DNA of 51,825 bases from SZUA-430 sp964647355 (GTDB lineage Bacteria; Pseudomonadota; Alphaproteobacteria; Micropepsales; Micropepsaceae), in assembly GCA_964647355.1 (NCBI GenBank), contig CAZYGK010000011.1:1-51825 (forward strand), written 5' to 3'. Shown piece after piece: positions 14,758-24,432 of the stretch. A model generated the notes under the pieces. That model searched no databases, had not been told where the DNA came from, and saw only the letters and a program-made list of their open reading frames with translations. The position numbers were made by a program, and so were the translations under genes. Numbering within the stretch: position 1 is the first letter of the stretch; every line of letters starts with the position of its first letter.

Positions 14758-16386
14758 ATGGCGGAGACACTGCAGTCCCAAGTCCCGCCGATCCTCGCGC
14801 ACATCATTCGCGCCCGGGCGCAAACGCACGGTGACCTCAACGTCCTGACCTTCGTCGAAATCGCGCCGGATAGCGGCCTTGCCGACGAGAAGCGCACGTA
14901 CGCGCAGCTATGGCGGCGCGGGTGCGCTTTGGCGCACGTCCTGGTCAAAAAGGGCGTAAAGGCCGGCGATCGCTTCGCGCTTGTCATGCAGAACCACCCT
15001 GAGTTCGTCGAAGCCATGGTGGCGGCGTCGATTCTGGGCGCCGTGTTCGTGCCCATCGATCCGCGTACGAAGGGCGAGAAGCTTGCCTATATGCTCGACT
15101 TCGCCGAATGCTCGGGCGCGATCGTGGCCGACTATGCGTGGGCGAACGTCGCCGAGATCTTGCCGCGCCTCGGGCGCCTGAGGTGGGTAGCGACGCTGGG
15201 CGCGCCGGCGAGCGCGCCGGGCGGCACGAACGTCTTCGGACTCAAAGAGGCGCTTGACCGGAGCAGCAGCGACGACATGGAGATCGTCTCGAACGATCCC
15301 GACGCGACGATGCAGCTGCTCTACACGTCGGGCACGACGGGCGACCCAAAGGCGATCGTGGCAACCCACCGGCGTTTTGCCGAAGCCGGCATGCTCGGTC
15401 TGATGCTGGGGCTCAAGAATAACGATCGGCTCTACACCGGCTTGTCGCTCACGCATGCCAACGCACAACTGATCACGCTGGGCATGGCGATTCAGATGGG
15501 CATTCCCGCTGTCATCAGCCGCAAGTTCACGAAGTCGCGCCTTTGGGACATCACGCGCAAGTACGGCTGCACGATCTTCAATCTGCTCGGCGGCATGACG
15601 GTCGAACTCTATAGCCAGCCGCCCCAGCCGAACGACGCGGAAAATCCCGTACGTATGGTGCTGTCCGCCGGGATGCCGGCTGCGATCTGGGAGAATTTTG
15701 CCAATCGCTTCGGTGTCCAGATCTTTGAGTTCTATGGCGCGGCCGAAGGAGGGCTGACCTTGAACCCGCCGGGCGTTGGACCGATCGGCAGCGTCGGTAA
15801 GCCACCGCCGAACCTTGAACTTGCAATCCTTGATGACGAGGGCCGTCCGGTTCCCGCCGGCGAAGCCGGTGAGATTTGTTTCCGCCCGGTGGCCGGTGGC
15901 ACAGCCGCGGTGCGCTACTTCAAGAACGAGGGCGCATCAACGAAGAAGACGGCGCAAGGATGGCTGCACTCCGGCGACATCGGCCACGTTGATGCGGCCG
16001 GATGGCTCTACTTCGACCATCGCAAGGGTGACGAGATCAGGCGAAACGGCGAGTTCATTTCGCCGGGCTTCGTCGAGAAGGCAATCGCCGAGCATCCGCA
16101 GGTCACCGATGTCTTCGTCTATGGCGTGGCCGCGCGCAGCGGCGCGCCTGGTGAGAAAGACGTTGTAGCGGCAATTGTACCAGCAGATCGCGCCAAGTTC
16201 GATCCCGTCTCGGTCTATGCACACTGCCGGCGTGTTCTCGAACCAAACGCTGTGCCTTCGCTTCTGCAAGTCGTCTCGGAAATCCCAAAGACGGCGTCCG
16301 AGAAGCCCCAAGAACGCATCCTGCGCGAGCGGCTTGCCGCAGGGGGATCGGACATCTACTCAGCGGAGCATGCCGCCGCAGCATGA
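14758..16386 (+). CDS. AMP-forming acyl-CoA synthetase (ligase)
   Basis: A 542-residue adenylate-forming enzyme that activates a carboxylic acid with ATP and CoA. Motifs in order: L-Y-T-S-G-T-T-G-D-P-K-A at about 188-199 (P-loop), E-F-Y-G-A-A-E-G-G near 328-336, and W-L-H-S-G-D-I-G (near 402). The C-terminal lid follows with D-E-I-R-R-N-G-E-F-I-S-P (about 426-437) and K-T-A-S-E-K-P-Q-E as the catalytic-lysine region. The pattern is closest to carnitine/crotonobetaine-CoA ligase-like enzymes. ATG 14758 is chosen; a GTG at 14749 overlapping the thiolase stop is possible. The ligase shows that this operon processes a free carboxylate made in or imported to the cytoplasm. Substrate unknown. Confidence 0.92.
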   Translation: MAETLQSQVPPILAHIIRARAQTHGDLNVLTFVEIAPDSGLADEKRTYAQLWRRGCALAHVLVKKGVKAGDRFALVMQNHPEFVEAMVAASILGAVFVPIDPRTKGEKLAYMLDFAECSGAIVADYAWANVAEILPRLGRLRWVATLGAPASAPGGTNVFGLKEALDRSSSDDMEIVSNDPDATMQLLYTSGTTGDPKAIVATHRRFAEAGMLGLMLGLKNNDRLYTGLSLTHANAQLITLGMAIQMGIPAVISRKFTKSRLWDITRKYGCTIFNLLGGMTVELYSQPPQPNDAENPVRMVLSAGMPAAIWENFANRFGVQIFEFYGAAEGGLTLNPPGVGPIGSVGKPPPNLELAILDDEGRPVPAGEAGEICFRPVAGGTAAVRYFKNEGASTKKTAQGWLHSGDIGHVDAAGWLYFDHRKGDEIRRNGEFISPGFVEKAIAEHPQVTDVFVYGVAARSGAPGEKDVVAAIVPADRAKFDPVSVYAHCRRVLEPNAVPSLLQVVSEIPKTASEKPQERILRERLAAGGSDIYSAEHAAAA

Positions 16387-16417
16387 CGCACAACCTTGAC
16401 TGAAAGGAACCACCGCT

Positions 16418-17557
16418 ATGAAAACGAAACCTGCCGCAGTTGTTTACGGTGCGAGTGGCTATACGGGAAAGCTGATCACTGAGCGCCTGGTCGACGCCGG
16501 CATCCCATTCATTGCCGCCGGGCGCGACAAGAAGCGCTTGGAAGACGCGCTCCGGGATTTGCCGAACGCGCGAAAGACGCAGGCGGTCGTCGCGACGGTC
16601 GAGCACAACGCACGTGCGCTAGCCGAATCGTTTTCCGGCGCTCGCGTTGTCGTCAATGTCGTGGGGCCGTTTGGTCAATTGGGCCGAGAGGTGGCCGAGG
16701 CCGCCTTGGCGGCGCGTTGTCACTACGTGGACACAACCGGCGAAACGGATTGGATCAGGCTGTTGCGTGACGAGTATGGCTCGAAGTTTGCCGACGCAAA
16801 GCTGCTGGTCTGTCCGGCCCTCGCCTATATGTGGGCGGCCGGTCAATTGGCGGCGGAGGTTGCGCTCGAACAGAAAGGCATCGACAGTCTCGACATCGTC
16901 TATACGCCCGGCAGCGCTCCAACGGTCGCCTCAACACTGTCGTTTATGCGCATGGTCACGCGGACGCAGTACCGTCTCGTGAACCGTGCGCTCGATGCCT
17001 GGCCGGCAGGATCATCCGTCCTCAACGGTCTACCACACACGCACGAAGTGATGCGTAGCCTGCCGTGGGGCGGTGGCGCGGAGCCGATCTGGTATGAGCA
17101 CGATCCGCGCGTACGCAATTGCCGGGTCACGGTAGCGCTGCAAAATCCGCAAATGGTCGATTGGCTGCTGAATTGTGCAGCCGAGTTCAACAAGGTGGCC
17201 GGATCGAAATCGGAAGCCGAACTCGAGACGCTGACGAACACGTGGGGCCAGGCCATGGCCTCGACACCGCCACGCGAGAACCTTGAGGCGAACAGAAGCG
17301 TGATCTCCTGCAAGTCGCGTGGCGCCGAAGCGGGTCGCGAGATCGTGCTCTACGGGACCGCGCCCTATGAGCAGACGGGCGTTTTGATTGCCGAGGGTGT
17401 GCAGCGCCTACTTGGAAAAGGTGCGAGGCGCGCAGGCTTCGCATCACCCGCAACCGCATTCGGTCATCGCGAACTCATCGATGCCCTGGTGCGCAAGGGT
17501 CTGCACCAACCGGTGCCCACGGCGCCGCACAGCGAACGGCGCGGCAAAGCGGCCTGA
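16418..17557 (+). CDS. saccharopine-dehydrogenase-like NAD(P)-binding reductase
   Basis: A 379-residue protein with an N-terminal Rossmann motif V-V-Y-G-A-S-G-Y-T-G-K (8-18), then R-D-K-K-R-L, and V-V-N-V-V-G-P-F near residues 76-83. This is the saccharopine dehydrogenase/trans-acting enoyl reductase superfamily. Members reduce C=C bonds in polyketide or isoprenoid lipids (mycobacterial Rv2953, geranylgeranyl-type substrates) or act on unknown compounds; true lysine-pathway enzymes are unlikely here. The C-terminal half is not matched to a family that I can name. It lies in the operon between ligase and ThDP enzyme (AAAGGAACC ribosome site, 31-bp gap), so reduction of a double bond in the same pathway is inferred. 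Confidence 0.85.
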   Translation: MKTKPAAVVYGASGYTGKLITERLVDAGIPFIAAGRDKKRLEDALRDLPNARKTQAVVATVEHNARALAESFSGARVVVNVVGPFGQLGREVAEAALAARCHYVDTTGETDWIRLLRDEYGSKFADAKLLVCPALAYMWAAGQLAAEVALEQKGIDSLDIVYTPGSAPTVASTLSFMRMVTRTQYRLVNRALDAWPAGSSVLNGLPHTHEVMRSLPWGGGAEPIWYEHDPRVRNCRVTVALQNPQMVDWLLNCAAEFNKVAGSKSEAELETLTNTWGQAMASTPPRENLEANRSVISCKSRGAEAGREIVLYGTAPYEQTGVLIAEGVQRLLGKGARRAGFASPATAFGHRELIDALVRKGLHQPVPTAPHSERRGKAA

Positions 17558-17571
17558 GGGAGGTAGCGAAC

Positions 17572-19290
17572 ATGACGCAACTCGACGGTGGCGAACTTCT
17601 TGCCCGGACGCTTGCAAAAGCCGGTGTGCGCGAGGTCTTTGCGCTCCATGGCGGACACTTGGAATCGTTTCTTCAGGGGTGCGTCCACAACAACATCCGT
17701 CTAACGGACACGCGGCATGAGGCGGCGGCAGGGCACGCCGCCGACGCATACGCGCGCGTGACCGGCGAGATCGGTGTATGCACGGTGACGGCGGGCCCCG
17801 GGTTCGCAAATGCGGTTCCGGCGATCGTGAACGCTTATTTGGACGGCGTCCCGACGTTGTTTCTGATCGGTGCGCCGCCGCTGCGCGAGGCAGAGACGAA
17901 CCCGCTGCAAGGTGGCTTCGACCAGATCGCCATGGCAGCACCAGTGTCGAAGTGGGCGCACCGGGTGACGAACGCCGAGCGGATACCGGATCTCACAGCG
18001 CAGGCAATCCGCATCGCGCGAAACGGCCGGCCGGGCCCGGTAGTGCTGGAGCTGCCGATCGACGTTTTACACGGCCCACTCGATCCGAATGCAGTTGTTG
18101 AGCCCACGGGCCTCGACGTGCGGACACACCCCGCACCGTCTCCAGAGGAAGTGAGCTCCCTTCTCGCATTCCTGAGCAACGCAAAGCGGCCCATCATCTT
18201 TGCCGGCGGAGGCTCTCGCTTTGCCAACGCCGCGAAGGAGCTGCGGCGCTTCGCCGAACTCAGCGGCATTCCCGTATTCGTGAATCCGCGCGGTTACGGT
18301 CTGATGCCGCCCGACCACAAGCTGTTCGGGAAGGATGTGAGCAACCTCGCCACGCTGTCCATGATGGGCGGCGAGGGGCCAGATGCGGTTCTGATCCTCG
18401 GCGCACGACTAGGTCTTTTCGCGGGCGGTCGCGGTGGCAAGATAATCCCGACGCAGGCGCGTATTGCCCAAGTCGACATCGATGCCGGAGAGATTGGTCG
18501 TCTGATGTCCCCGGTCGTAGCGGCCAGCGCGGACGTTTCCGAGGCGCTGCGTGCAATGAGCGACCGTAGCGCAGGTGTTACCTGGCCCGATTGGTCGGAT
18601 TGGGCAGCGAAGGCCGTTTCATTGCAGCAGGGGCATGCATTCCTGTTCGCGGGTACGGAAGAGAAGTCGCCGCTTCACCCCTACGCTGCCGCGCGCGAAA
18701 TCATGAAGGCGCTGGGGCGTGACATGATCTACGTACTCGACGGCGGCGAGGCGGGCGCTTGGGCGCAAATGCACGTCAATGTCGACGAGCCGGGGCGCGT
18801 CCTGGGGCACGGCTATCTTGGATGCCTGGGCATTGGGCCTGGCATGGCGATCGGCGCCCAGCGTGCATTCCCGAACAAGCGCGTTGTCCTCCTGACGGGC
18901 GACGGTGCCGCCGGATTCCATATCCAAGAATTCGACACGATGGTGAGGCATGGCCTGCCGGTGTTGACCATCATCTTCAACAACCGCGCTTGGGGCATGT
19001 CGATCCACGGTCAGGAGGCGATGTACGGACGCAATGCGCACGTTATCACGGAGCTCGCCGACACGAACTACCACACTGTAGCGCAAGCCTTTGGCTGCCA
19101 CGGTGAGCGCGTCGAGCGGCTGGAAGATCTGGGGCCAGCCGTCGAGCGCGCGCTCGCGAGCGGTATTCCGTCGTGCCTAAACGTGATCGTCGACCGTGAA
19201 GCCGTGCATCCGATCACGACCATGCTCATGGGGGAGAAGGACAGCAAGAAGACGGTCATTCCATACTACGAGAACATCGCGGCGCAGTAA
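17572..19290 (+). CDS. thiamine-diphosphate-dependent enzyme, acetolactate-synthase-like
   Basis: A 572-residue enzyme with the three-domain plan of the acetolactate synthase/2-hydroxyacyl-CoA lyase/benzoylformate decarboxylase family. The ThDP-activating Glu50 is in T-R-H-E-A-A-A-G. The metal/ThDP motif runs from G443-D444-G445 to N470-N471. The central domain has A-G-G-G-S-R-F, the remnant of an FAD/ADP-binding fold. No small regulatory subunit gene is nearby and the neighbours are acyl-CoA genes, so amino-acid biosynthesis is unlikely. A C-C bond lyase acting on a 2-hydroxyacyl-CoA or 2-oxo acid is a reasonable inference. GGGAGGTAG ribosome site, 14 bp after the preceding gene. Confidence 0.88.
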   Translation: MTQLDGGELLARTLAKAGVREVFALHGGHLESFLQGCVHNNIRLTDTRHEAAAGHAADAYARVTGEIGVCTVTAGPGFANAVPAIVNAYLDGVPTLFLIGAPPLREAETNPLQGGFDQIAMAAPVSKWAHRVTNAERIPDLTAQAIRIARNGRPGPVVLELPIDVLHGPLDPNAVVEPTGLDVRTHPAPSPEEVSSLLAFLSNAKRPIIFAGGGSRFANAAKELRRFAELSGIPVFVNPRGYGLMPPDHKLFGKDVSNLATLSMMGGEGPDAVLILGARLGLFAGGRGGKIIPTQARIAQVDIDAGEIGRLMSPVVAASADVSEALRAMSDRSAGVTWPDWSDWAAKAVSLQQGHAFLFAGTEEKSPLHPYAAAREIMKALGRDMIYVLDGGEAGAWAQMHVNVDEPGRVLGHGYLGCLGIGPGMAIGAQRAFPNKRVVLLTGDGAAGFHIQEFDTMVRHGLPVLTIIFNNRAWGMSIHGQEAMYGRNAHVITELADTNYHTVAQAFGCHGERVERLEDLGPAVERALASGIPSCLNVIVDREAVHPITTMLMGEKDSKKTVIPYYENIAAQ

Positions 19291-19311
19291 CCGCCGCCGG
19301 AAAGGAGACCT

Positions 19312-20406
19312 ATGCAGCGCGTTGGATGGATCGCTGGTTTTGCTGTCGCAGGATTTGTCATCGCGCTGTTCGCGTTGTACACGCCCCGGAACCAAACACA
19401 GGTTGGTGCGGCCCAACGTGAGGTGATCCCCGTCACCGTTGCCGAAGTCCGCACGGCGGTCGATGCGCAGACGGTCGAAGCGACTGGTACGCTTGTGCTG
19501 AAACGCGAAACCGTACTGTCCTTCAAAGTCGGCGGTATCATCGCATCACTTGCGGTTCGCGCGGGCGATCAAGTCAAATCGGGTCAAGTGCTCGCCAGCC
19601 TAAACCAAACTGAAATCTCAGCGCGGGAGGGGGAGGCCCGCGCTCAACTCGATTTGGCGCGCAAGGAGTATGAGCGCTCAGTCGAACTGAAGAAGCGGGG
19701 CTTCGTTGCCGACCGCCGCGTTGACGACGCGAAGGCGGCGTTGGCGCGCGCGAACGCGGCGTTCGAGGTCGTTCACTTCGACCGGAGTTGGGCCGAGCTC
19801 AGGGCGCCTTGGGACGGCGTCGTTCTCACTCGCTATGTCGAGGTTGGTGAGTTGATCGCTGGGGGACGCCCGGCGCTCGCCGTCGGCGACACGACCGGTG
19901 GTTTTAATCTGATGGCGCCGATCGCCGACCGGGATGTGGGGCGCCTCGCCGTCGGTGATCGTGTGGACGTCTCGTTCCCGGCGACTGAGGTCCGCGCCAG
20001 AGGGCGCGTCGCGCGGGTCACCGCCAAGGCAGACCCACGCACCGGCAACTTTGAGGCGGAAATCGCGGTTGAAGATGCTCCGGCCTCGCTCCGCAGCGGC
20101 ATGATCGGCAAGGCCGCTATCTACCCGGCGGCGGGCACGTCGGGCACGCTCGTTGCTATTCCAGCTGAGGCCATCGTTGAGGGCGACGGGGCGCGCGTCA
20201 GCGTGTATGTACTCAAGTCGCGTGGCGAAACGGCAGAACTACGCGAAGTGCATCTAAGGCGCCTTGAGGGTTCGCAGGCTCTGATTGCGTCGGGCTTAAC
20301 ACGGGGCGAGCGTGTGGTTGTGTCAGGCGCCGCCTATGTGCGCGCCGGCGATCCCCTCAGGGTGGTCGACTCGGTCGCAGCCATGCGACCCTCGTCCGGC
20401 CCTTGA
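19312..20406 (+). CDS. RND efflux periplasmic adaptor (HlyD/AcrA family)
   Basis: A 364-residue membrane-fusion protein. An uncleaved N-terminal helix (about 5-24) is followed by the beta-barrel start, V-A-E-V-R-T-A-V. A biotinyl-lipoyl half motif is next (V-R-A-G-D-Q-V-K-S-G-Q-V-L-A, about 82-95), then a helical hairpin and a C-terminal beta domain. It bridges the inner-membrane pump encoded next and an outer-membrane channel, whose gene is not in the window. AAAGGAGACC precedes the ATG, 21 bp after the ThDP gene, so efflux is coexpressed with the catabolic enzymes. Export of a toxic hydrophobic substrate or intermediate is inferred. Confidence 0.93.
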   Translation: MQRVGWIAGFAVAGFVIALFALYTPRNQTQVGAAQREVIPVTVAEVRTAVDAQTVEATGTLVLKRETVLSFKVGGIIASLAVRAGDQVKSGQVLASLNQTEISAREGEARAQLDLARKEYERSVELKKRGFVADRRVDDAKAALARANAAFEVVHFDRSWAELRAPWDGVVLTRYVEVGELIAGGRPALAVGDTTGGFNLMAPIADRDVGRLAVGDRVDVSFPATEVRARGRVARVTAKADPRTGNFEAEIAVEDAPASLRSGMIGKAAIYPAAGTSGTLVAIPAEAIVEGDGARVSVYVLKSRGETAELREVHLRRLEGSQALIASGLTRGERVVVSGAAYVRAGDPLRVVDSVAAMRPSSGP

Positions 20407-20416
20407 GCGCGGTCCT

Positions 20417-23400
20417 ATGACCTGGCTCAGCGCCTTCTCCGTTCGTCACTGGCAGTTCACGCTGGTGCTCTTTGCGATGCTCATTGCGCTTGGTACCAAC
20501 GCGCTACGCTCGATACCGCGCACTGAGGACCCACATTTTCCAATCCCGGTAATGATCGTCAAAGCGGTGCTGCCAGGCGCCGATCCGGTGGATATGGAGC
20601 GGTTGGTGGCCGATCGAATCGAAGACGCGATCGACGCTCTCGATGATGTTAAGGAAATCCGCTCGACGAGCCAAAACGGTGTCGCCATTGTATCGGTCGA
20701 GTTCGACTGGAGTTCGGACGCCGAAAAGAAGTATGACGACGTGTTGCGCGAAGTGAACGCGCTGAAGCCGCGCCTGCCTGAAGGGCTCGCGCGCCTCGAT
20801 GTCGATCGCATTCGGACCACAGACTCCAACATCGTGCAGATCGCGCTGTTGTCCGACAGCGTATCCTGGAAGGAGCTTCAAGACCGAGCGCACGATCTGA
20901 AGGACCTGCTCGACCGCGTGCCCGGCGTCGATCGGGCCGAGTACTGGGGCGTACCGAGAAGCGAGATACGCGTCGCGATCGACCTTGGGAAGCTCGCCGC
21001 CCTCAACCTTCCGGTGACGCGTGTCGCCGACGCAATCGAAGCCGAAGGAAAGGACGTCCCGCCCGGCGCGATACATGCCGGCGGGCGTCGCTTCAACATT
21101 AAGGCGACGGGCTCTTTCCGCACGATCGATGAGATCGCTGATGTGGTGGTGCTTGCAGTCGGCGGACACACCGTGCGCGTTCGCGACGTTGCAGAGGTCG
21201 GCTGGGCCAGCGACGAATCAGACCACCTCACGCGCTTTAATGGCCGGCGCGCGGCATTCGTGACCGCAACGCAGAAGAGCAGCGAAACGGTGTTCGCGGT
21301 GCGCGATCGGATTTGGGAGGAACTCGATCGCTTTGAACAAGGCCTTCCTGCAAGCATCAAAATGGAACGTCCGTTCGACCAGTCGAAGAGCGTTGAGAAG
21401 CGGCTCAATCATCTCCTGTTCGACTTCGCCCTTGCACTTTCGCTCGTTCTCGTGACGCTTTTGCCGCTGGGGTTTCGCGCGTCACTGATCGTCATGGTGT
21501 CGATACCGCTGTCGCTTGCGATCGGCGTGACACTTCTTCACATCACCGGCTTCTCGCTGAATCAGCTTTCGATTGCGGGCTTTGTACTGGCGTTGGGGCT
21601 CTTGGTCGACGATTCGATCGTCGTGACCGAGAATATCGCCCGTCACCTGCGCGAAGGAACGCCCAGACGGCGTGCAGCGATGGATGCGACGGCGCAAATA
21701 TCGGTCGCCGTTCTGGGCTGCACGGCAACGTTGGTATTGGCATTTCTGCCGCTTCTGTTTCTTCCCGAGGGGGCTGGCAAGTTCACTCGGTCGCTTCCGT
21801 TCAGCATTCTGTTTACGGTCGTCGCGTCACTCTTCGTTGCCTTTACGATCATACCGTTTCTAGCCAGCCGCGTGCTGCGGGAAGATGACTCACACCAGGG
21901 CAATCGGGCGCTGCAAGCGGTTCAAGCGGCCATTCGGTACGTCTACAACCCGGTCCTTGCTCGCGCGCTCCGCAACCCGTGGCCTACGCTAGCCCTGGCC
22001 GCCCTGATGGTCGCAGCGTCGCTGCCGCTGATCCCGGTCATCGGCTTCAGCCTGTTTCCGCCCGCGAGTTCACCGCTCTTTCTTGTGCAGATCGAAATGC
22101 CGGACGGCACGGCTTTGTCGCGCACGGACAGCGTGCTGAGAAGAGCCGAGGCGGTTCTTGCCGACGAGCCGAACGTGCGCTGGTACTTTGCCAATCTTGG
22201 GCGTGGAAACCCCCAAGTATTCTACAATGCACGGCAGCGCGAGACAGCCACGAACTTCGCCGAACTATTTGTCTCGATCGGCGAATGGGATCGCCAGCGT
22301 GGGCCGGCGACGCTCGATGCGCTACGTCGCCGGCTCCGGGAGATTTCGGGCGCACAGATAGTCGTGCGAGAGTTCAGCAACGGCCCGCCGATAGAAGCGC
22401 CGATCGCTGTTCGTATCCGAGGGCCGGATGTCGAACTCCTACGCCAGCTGGCGGCCGAAGCCGCTCGTATCGTCGAGCAAACGCCTGGTGCCCAGGACGT
22501 AGTCAATTCCGTGCGCCTGAAGCGGACGGATCTCGATCTTGGCATCGACAAAGGCAAGGCGAGCGCGCTCGGTGTGCCTGCGGGTGCGGTGGATCGCAGC
22601 ATACGCATTGCGCTCGAAGGCGTCACTGTTGCCCAATATCGCACAGGCGTTGGCCGGGAATACGACGTCTCAATTCGCCTGCCGTTTGTCGAGCGCAACA
22701 ACCTCGATGCGCTCAATCGCGTTTATCTGCCGACGCAGGAAGGCGCAGGCGTGCCCTTGTCGCTGGTGACGCAGCCACGCCTGGAGGCGGGTCCAAACCG
22801 CATCGATCGCGTCGGCCGGGAGCGCGCAGTGACCGTCACGGCCCATGTTGCGACGGGCTTCGTTACAGCGAAAGTGGCAGCGGAGGCGTTCGCGCGATTG
22901 GCGACGCTGAAGTTACCACCGGGTTACCGCGTCGTGGCGGGCGGGGAAGCCGAAGCTCAGAAGCGCAGCTTCGGCGGCCTCTGGACGGCGTTGCTTCTCG
23001 CGCTCTTTGGGATCATGGCTGCGCTCATCCTGGAGTTCCGGTCTTTCCGAGCGAGCGCGGTTGTCGCCGCCGTCATTCCGCTCGGTATCATGGGCGGGAT
23101 TGTGGCGCTTTGGCTGACCGGTTACACGTTGTCGTTCACGGCGGTGATCGGCTTCATCGCTCTTGTCGGTATAGAGATCAAGAACTCGATCCTGCTCGTG
23201 GACTTCACCGTGCAGCTACAACGGCAGGGCTTTCCGTTACGCGAGGCGATCGCGAAGGCAGGCGAGATTCGCTTTTTGCCGGTCTTGTTGACCAGCGCCA
23301 CCGCCATCGGCGGGTTGCTGCCGCTGGCGCTCGAAGGGTCGGGCCTTTATTCGCCGTTAGCCTATGTCATCATCGGCGGTCTGGTGACGTCGACGCTGCT

Positions 23401-23506
23401 GTCGCGCATCATAACGCCGGTCATGTACCTGATTCTCGCGCCGAGGGGCCGCAAACCGGTCTCGAAGTTACCGAGCGGCCAGGTATCGGAGGGTCAGGGC
23501 ATCTGA
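20417..23506 (+). CDS. RND efflux pump inner-membrane subunit (AcrB/HAE1 type)
   Basis: A 1029-residue resistance-nodulation-division transporter, the usual size. Twelve membrane segments are expected: helix 1 near residue 10-30, a periplasmic loop to about 340, helices 2-6 with the proton-relay V-D-D-S-I-V-V-T-E-N near 400-410, and a second half with the matching block ending near 1010. The double Asp marks the hydrophobe/amphiphile group rather than the metal group. The ATG at 20417 (MTWLSAF) is chosen although the frame is open upstream. It lies 10 bp behind the adaptor gene. Its last 13 bp overlap the convergent ubiV gene. Proton-driven export across the inner membrane and periplasm; likely cargo comes from the same pathway. 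Confidence 0.94.
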   Translation: MTWLSAFSVRHWQFTLVLFAMLIALGTNALRSIPRTEDPHFPIPVMIVKAVLPGADPVDMERLVADRIEDAIDALDDVKEIRSTSQNGVAIVSVEFDWSSDAEKKYDDVLREVNALKPRLPEGLARLDVDRIRTTDSNIVQIALLSDSVSWKELQDRAHDLKDLLDRVPGVDRAEYWGVPRSEIRVAIDLGKLAALNLPVTRVADAIEAEGKDVPPGAIHAGGRRFNIKATGSFRTIDEIADVVVLAVGGHTVRVRDVAEVGWASDESDHLTRFNGRRAAFVTATQKSSETVFAVRDRIWEELDRFEQGLPASIKMERPFDQSKSVEKRLNHLLFDFALALSLVLVTLLPLGFRASLIVMVSIPLSLAIGVTLLHITGFSLNQLSIAGFVLALGLLVDDSIVVTENIARHLREGTPRRRAAMDATAQISVAVLGCTATLVLAFLPLLFLPEGAGKFTRSLPFSILFTVVASLFVAFTIIPFLASRVLREDDSHQGNRALQAVQAAIRYVYNPVLARALRNPWPTLALAALMVAASLPLIPVIGFSLFPPASSPLFLVQIEMPDGTALSRTDSVLRRAEAVLADEPNVRWYFANLGRGNPQVFYNARQRETATNFAELFVSIGEWDRQRGPATLDALRRRLREISGAQIVVREFSNGPPIEAPIAVRIRGPDVELLRQLAAEAARIVEQTPGAQDVVNSVRLKRTDLDLGIDKGKASALGVPAGAVDRSIRIALEGVTVAQYRTGVGREYDVSIRLPFVERNNLDALNRVYLPTQEGAGVPLSLVTQPRLEAGPNRIDRVGRERAVTVTAHVATGFVTAKVAAEAFARLATLKLPPGYRVVAGGEAEAQKRSFGGLWTALLLALFGIMAALILEFRSFRASAVVAAVIPLGIMGGIVALWLTGYTLSFTAVIGFIALVGIEIKNSILLVDFTVQLQRQGFPLREAIAKAGEIRFLPVLLTSATAIGGLLPLALEGSGLYSPLAYVIIGGLVTSTLLSRIITPVMYLILAPRGRKPVSKLPSGQVSEGQGI

Positions 23507-24432
23507 GGCGCGGCCGCACCGACCCATGCATAACCAGGCTTGCTGTGGTAAAAGCCGTTGCAGAACAATGCCGCGGGGACAGTGGCGCGCAATTGAGCCG
23601 CCGCGTCGACAGCGTTGATCGCGCCACGAACAAGCCGATCAAACGTATGAGCAACCCCAACCATGTCGCATGTGTGTGGTGACAGACGAAAGCGTGTTAC
23701 GCCCATAGCGAGCAGTTCGGAGATTTCTTCGGCAAGGCATAGGTACTCGTTGGAGAGCGTCTGGATGCCGTTGACCGACAAGAATGGCTGCCCTTCCAGC
23801 GTGTGCAGGGCCAGCCCGTCGGGGTCGTCTTCACAGACGAACTGACAGCTGTCCTTCGTTCGACCGTGTGCGCGCGCATGATAGCACCGCGCCGACAGAG
23901 CCAATGGAACGCGACCGAACACGAGAACCTCAACGGTCGCCCCGGTGTGCAATTGCGCCGCGATGCTTCCAACCGACGGTCCCGGCATTTCTGGCGGCAG
24001 GCAGAAGTTCCTTGCGCCGCCACGGACGAGGAAGGCGGCAGTCCTCTCATTGTAGACGTTGACGAATGGTCCCACGTGGTGGGCCCGGCCCTTGAGCGCC
24101 TGGAGCGCCGAAGCATCGTTTGCTTCGACCAATGTCTCGTCCGATTCGCAGATGCTTTCGGTCAGCTGCCTATCCTTGTCGCTCGCGACTTGCGAAAGCG
24201 ATGAGAAAATGACTGTCTTCCCCGAAACCTTCAGCCGGTCGACGACCTCCGGCAAGAAAGGGGCGAACAGTGGGGCGCGCTTGGAGCAGATGACCTCGCC
24301 CACATAGACCGTCGATACGGGCGCCTCGTCGGCGATCCGGAAATAGAAATCGCGCCACATCTCCGCTGGCCAGTTAAACAGCACCGGCCCCAGCGTAACC
24401 GTGGCGCGCGCTTTGTTGCTACTCATCGCCAT
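23494..24432 (-). CDS. ubiV: UbiV, O2-independent ubiquinone hydroxylation factor
   Basis: A 312-residue U32-peptidase-like protein. UbiV works with UbiU and UbiT to hydroxylate the ubiquinone ring without oxygen. All four [4Fe-4S] ligands are visible with the expected spacing: C49 (V-I-C-S-K-R), C183 (A-R-C-Y-H-A-R), C196 and C200 (D-S-C-Q-F-V-C). The order ubiT-ubiU-ubiV with overlapping ends is typical of alphaproteobacteria. The start is either ATG 24432, with GGGGG before it, or ATG 24426, which overlaps the ubiU stop (ATGA). The 3' end overlaps the convergent pump gene. It implies ubiquinone-based respiration under anoxia, for example on nitrogen oxides. Confidence 0.92.
   Translation of the reverse strand: MAMSSNKARATVTLGPVLFNWPAEMWRDFYFRIADEAPVSTVYVGEVICSKRAPLFAPFLPEVVDRLKVSGKTVIFSSLSQVASDKDRQLTESICESDETLVEANDASALQALKGRAHHVGPFVNVYNERTAAFLVRGGARNFCLPPEMPGPSVGSIAAQLHTGATVEVLVFGRVPLALSARCYHARAHGRTKDSCQFVCEDDPDGLALHTLEGQPFLSVNGIQTLSNEYLCLAEEISELLAMGVTRFRLSPHTCDMVGVAHTFDRLVRGAINAVDAAAQLRATVPAALFCNGFYHSKPGYAWVGAAAPQMP

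Noticed and set aside
17572..19290. Acetolactate synthase for branched-chain amino acids
   Set aside because: No small subunit gene and no ilv neighbours; the operon is catabolic.
21979..23682. 567-codon plus-strand frame overlapping the RND pump
   Set aside because: Out-of-frame reading of the pump gene; no membrane helices or motifs.
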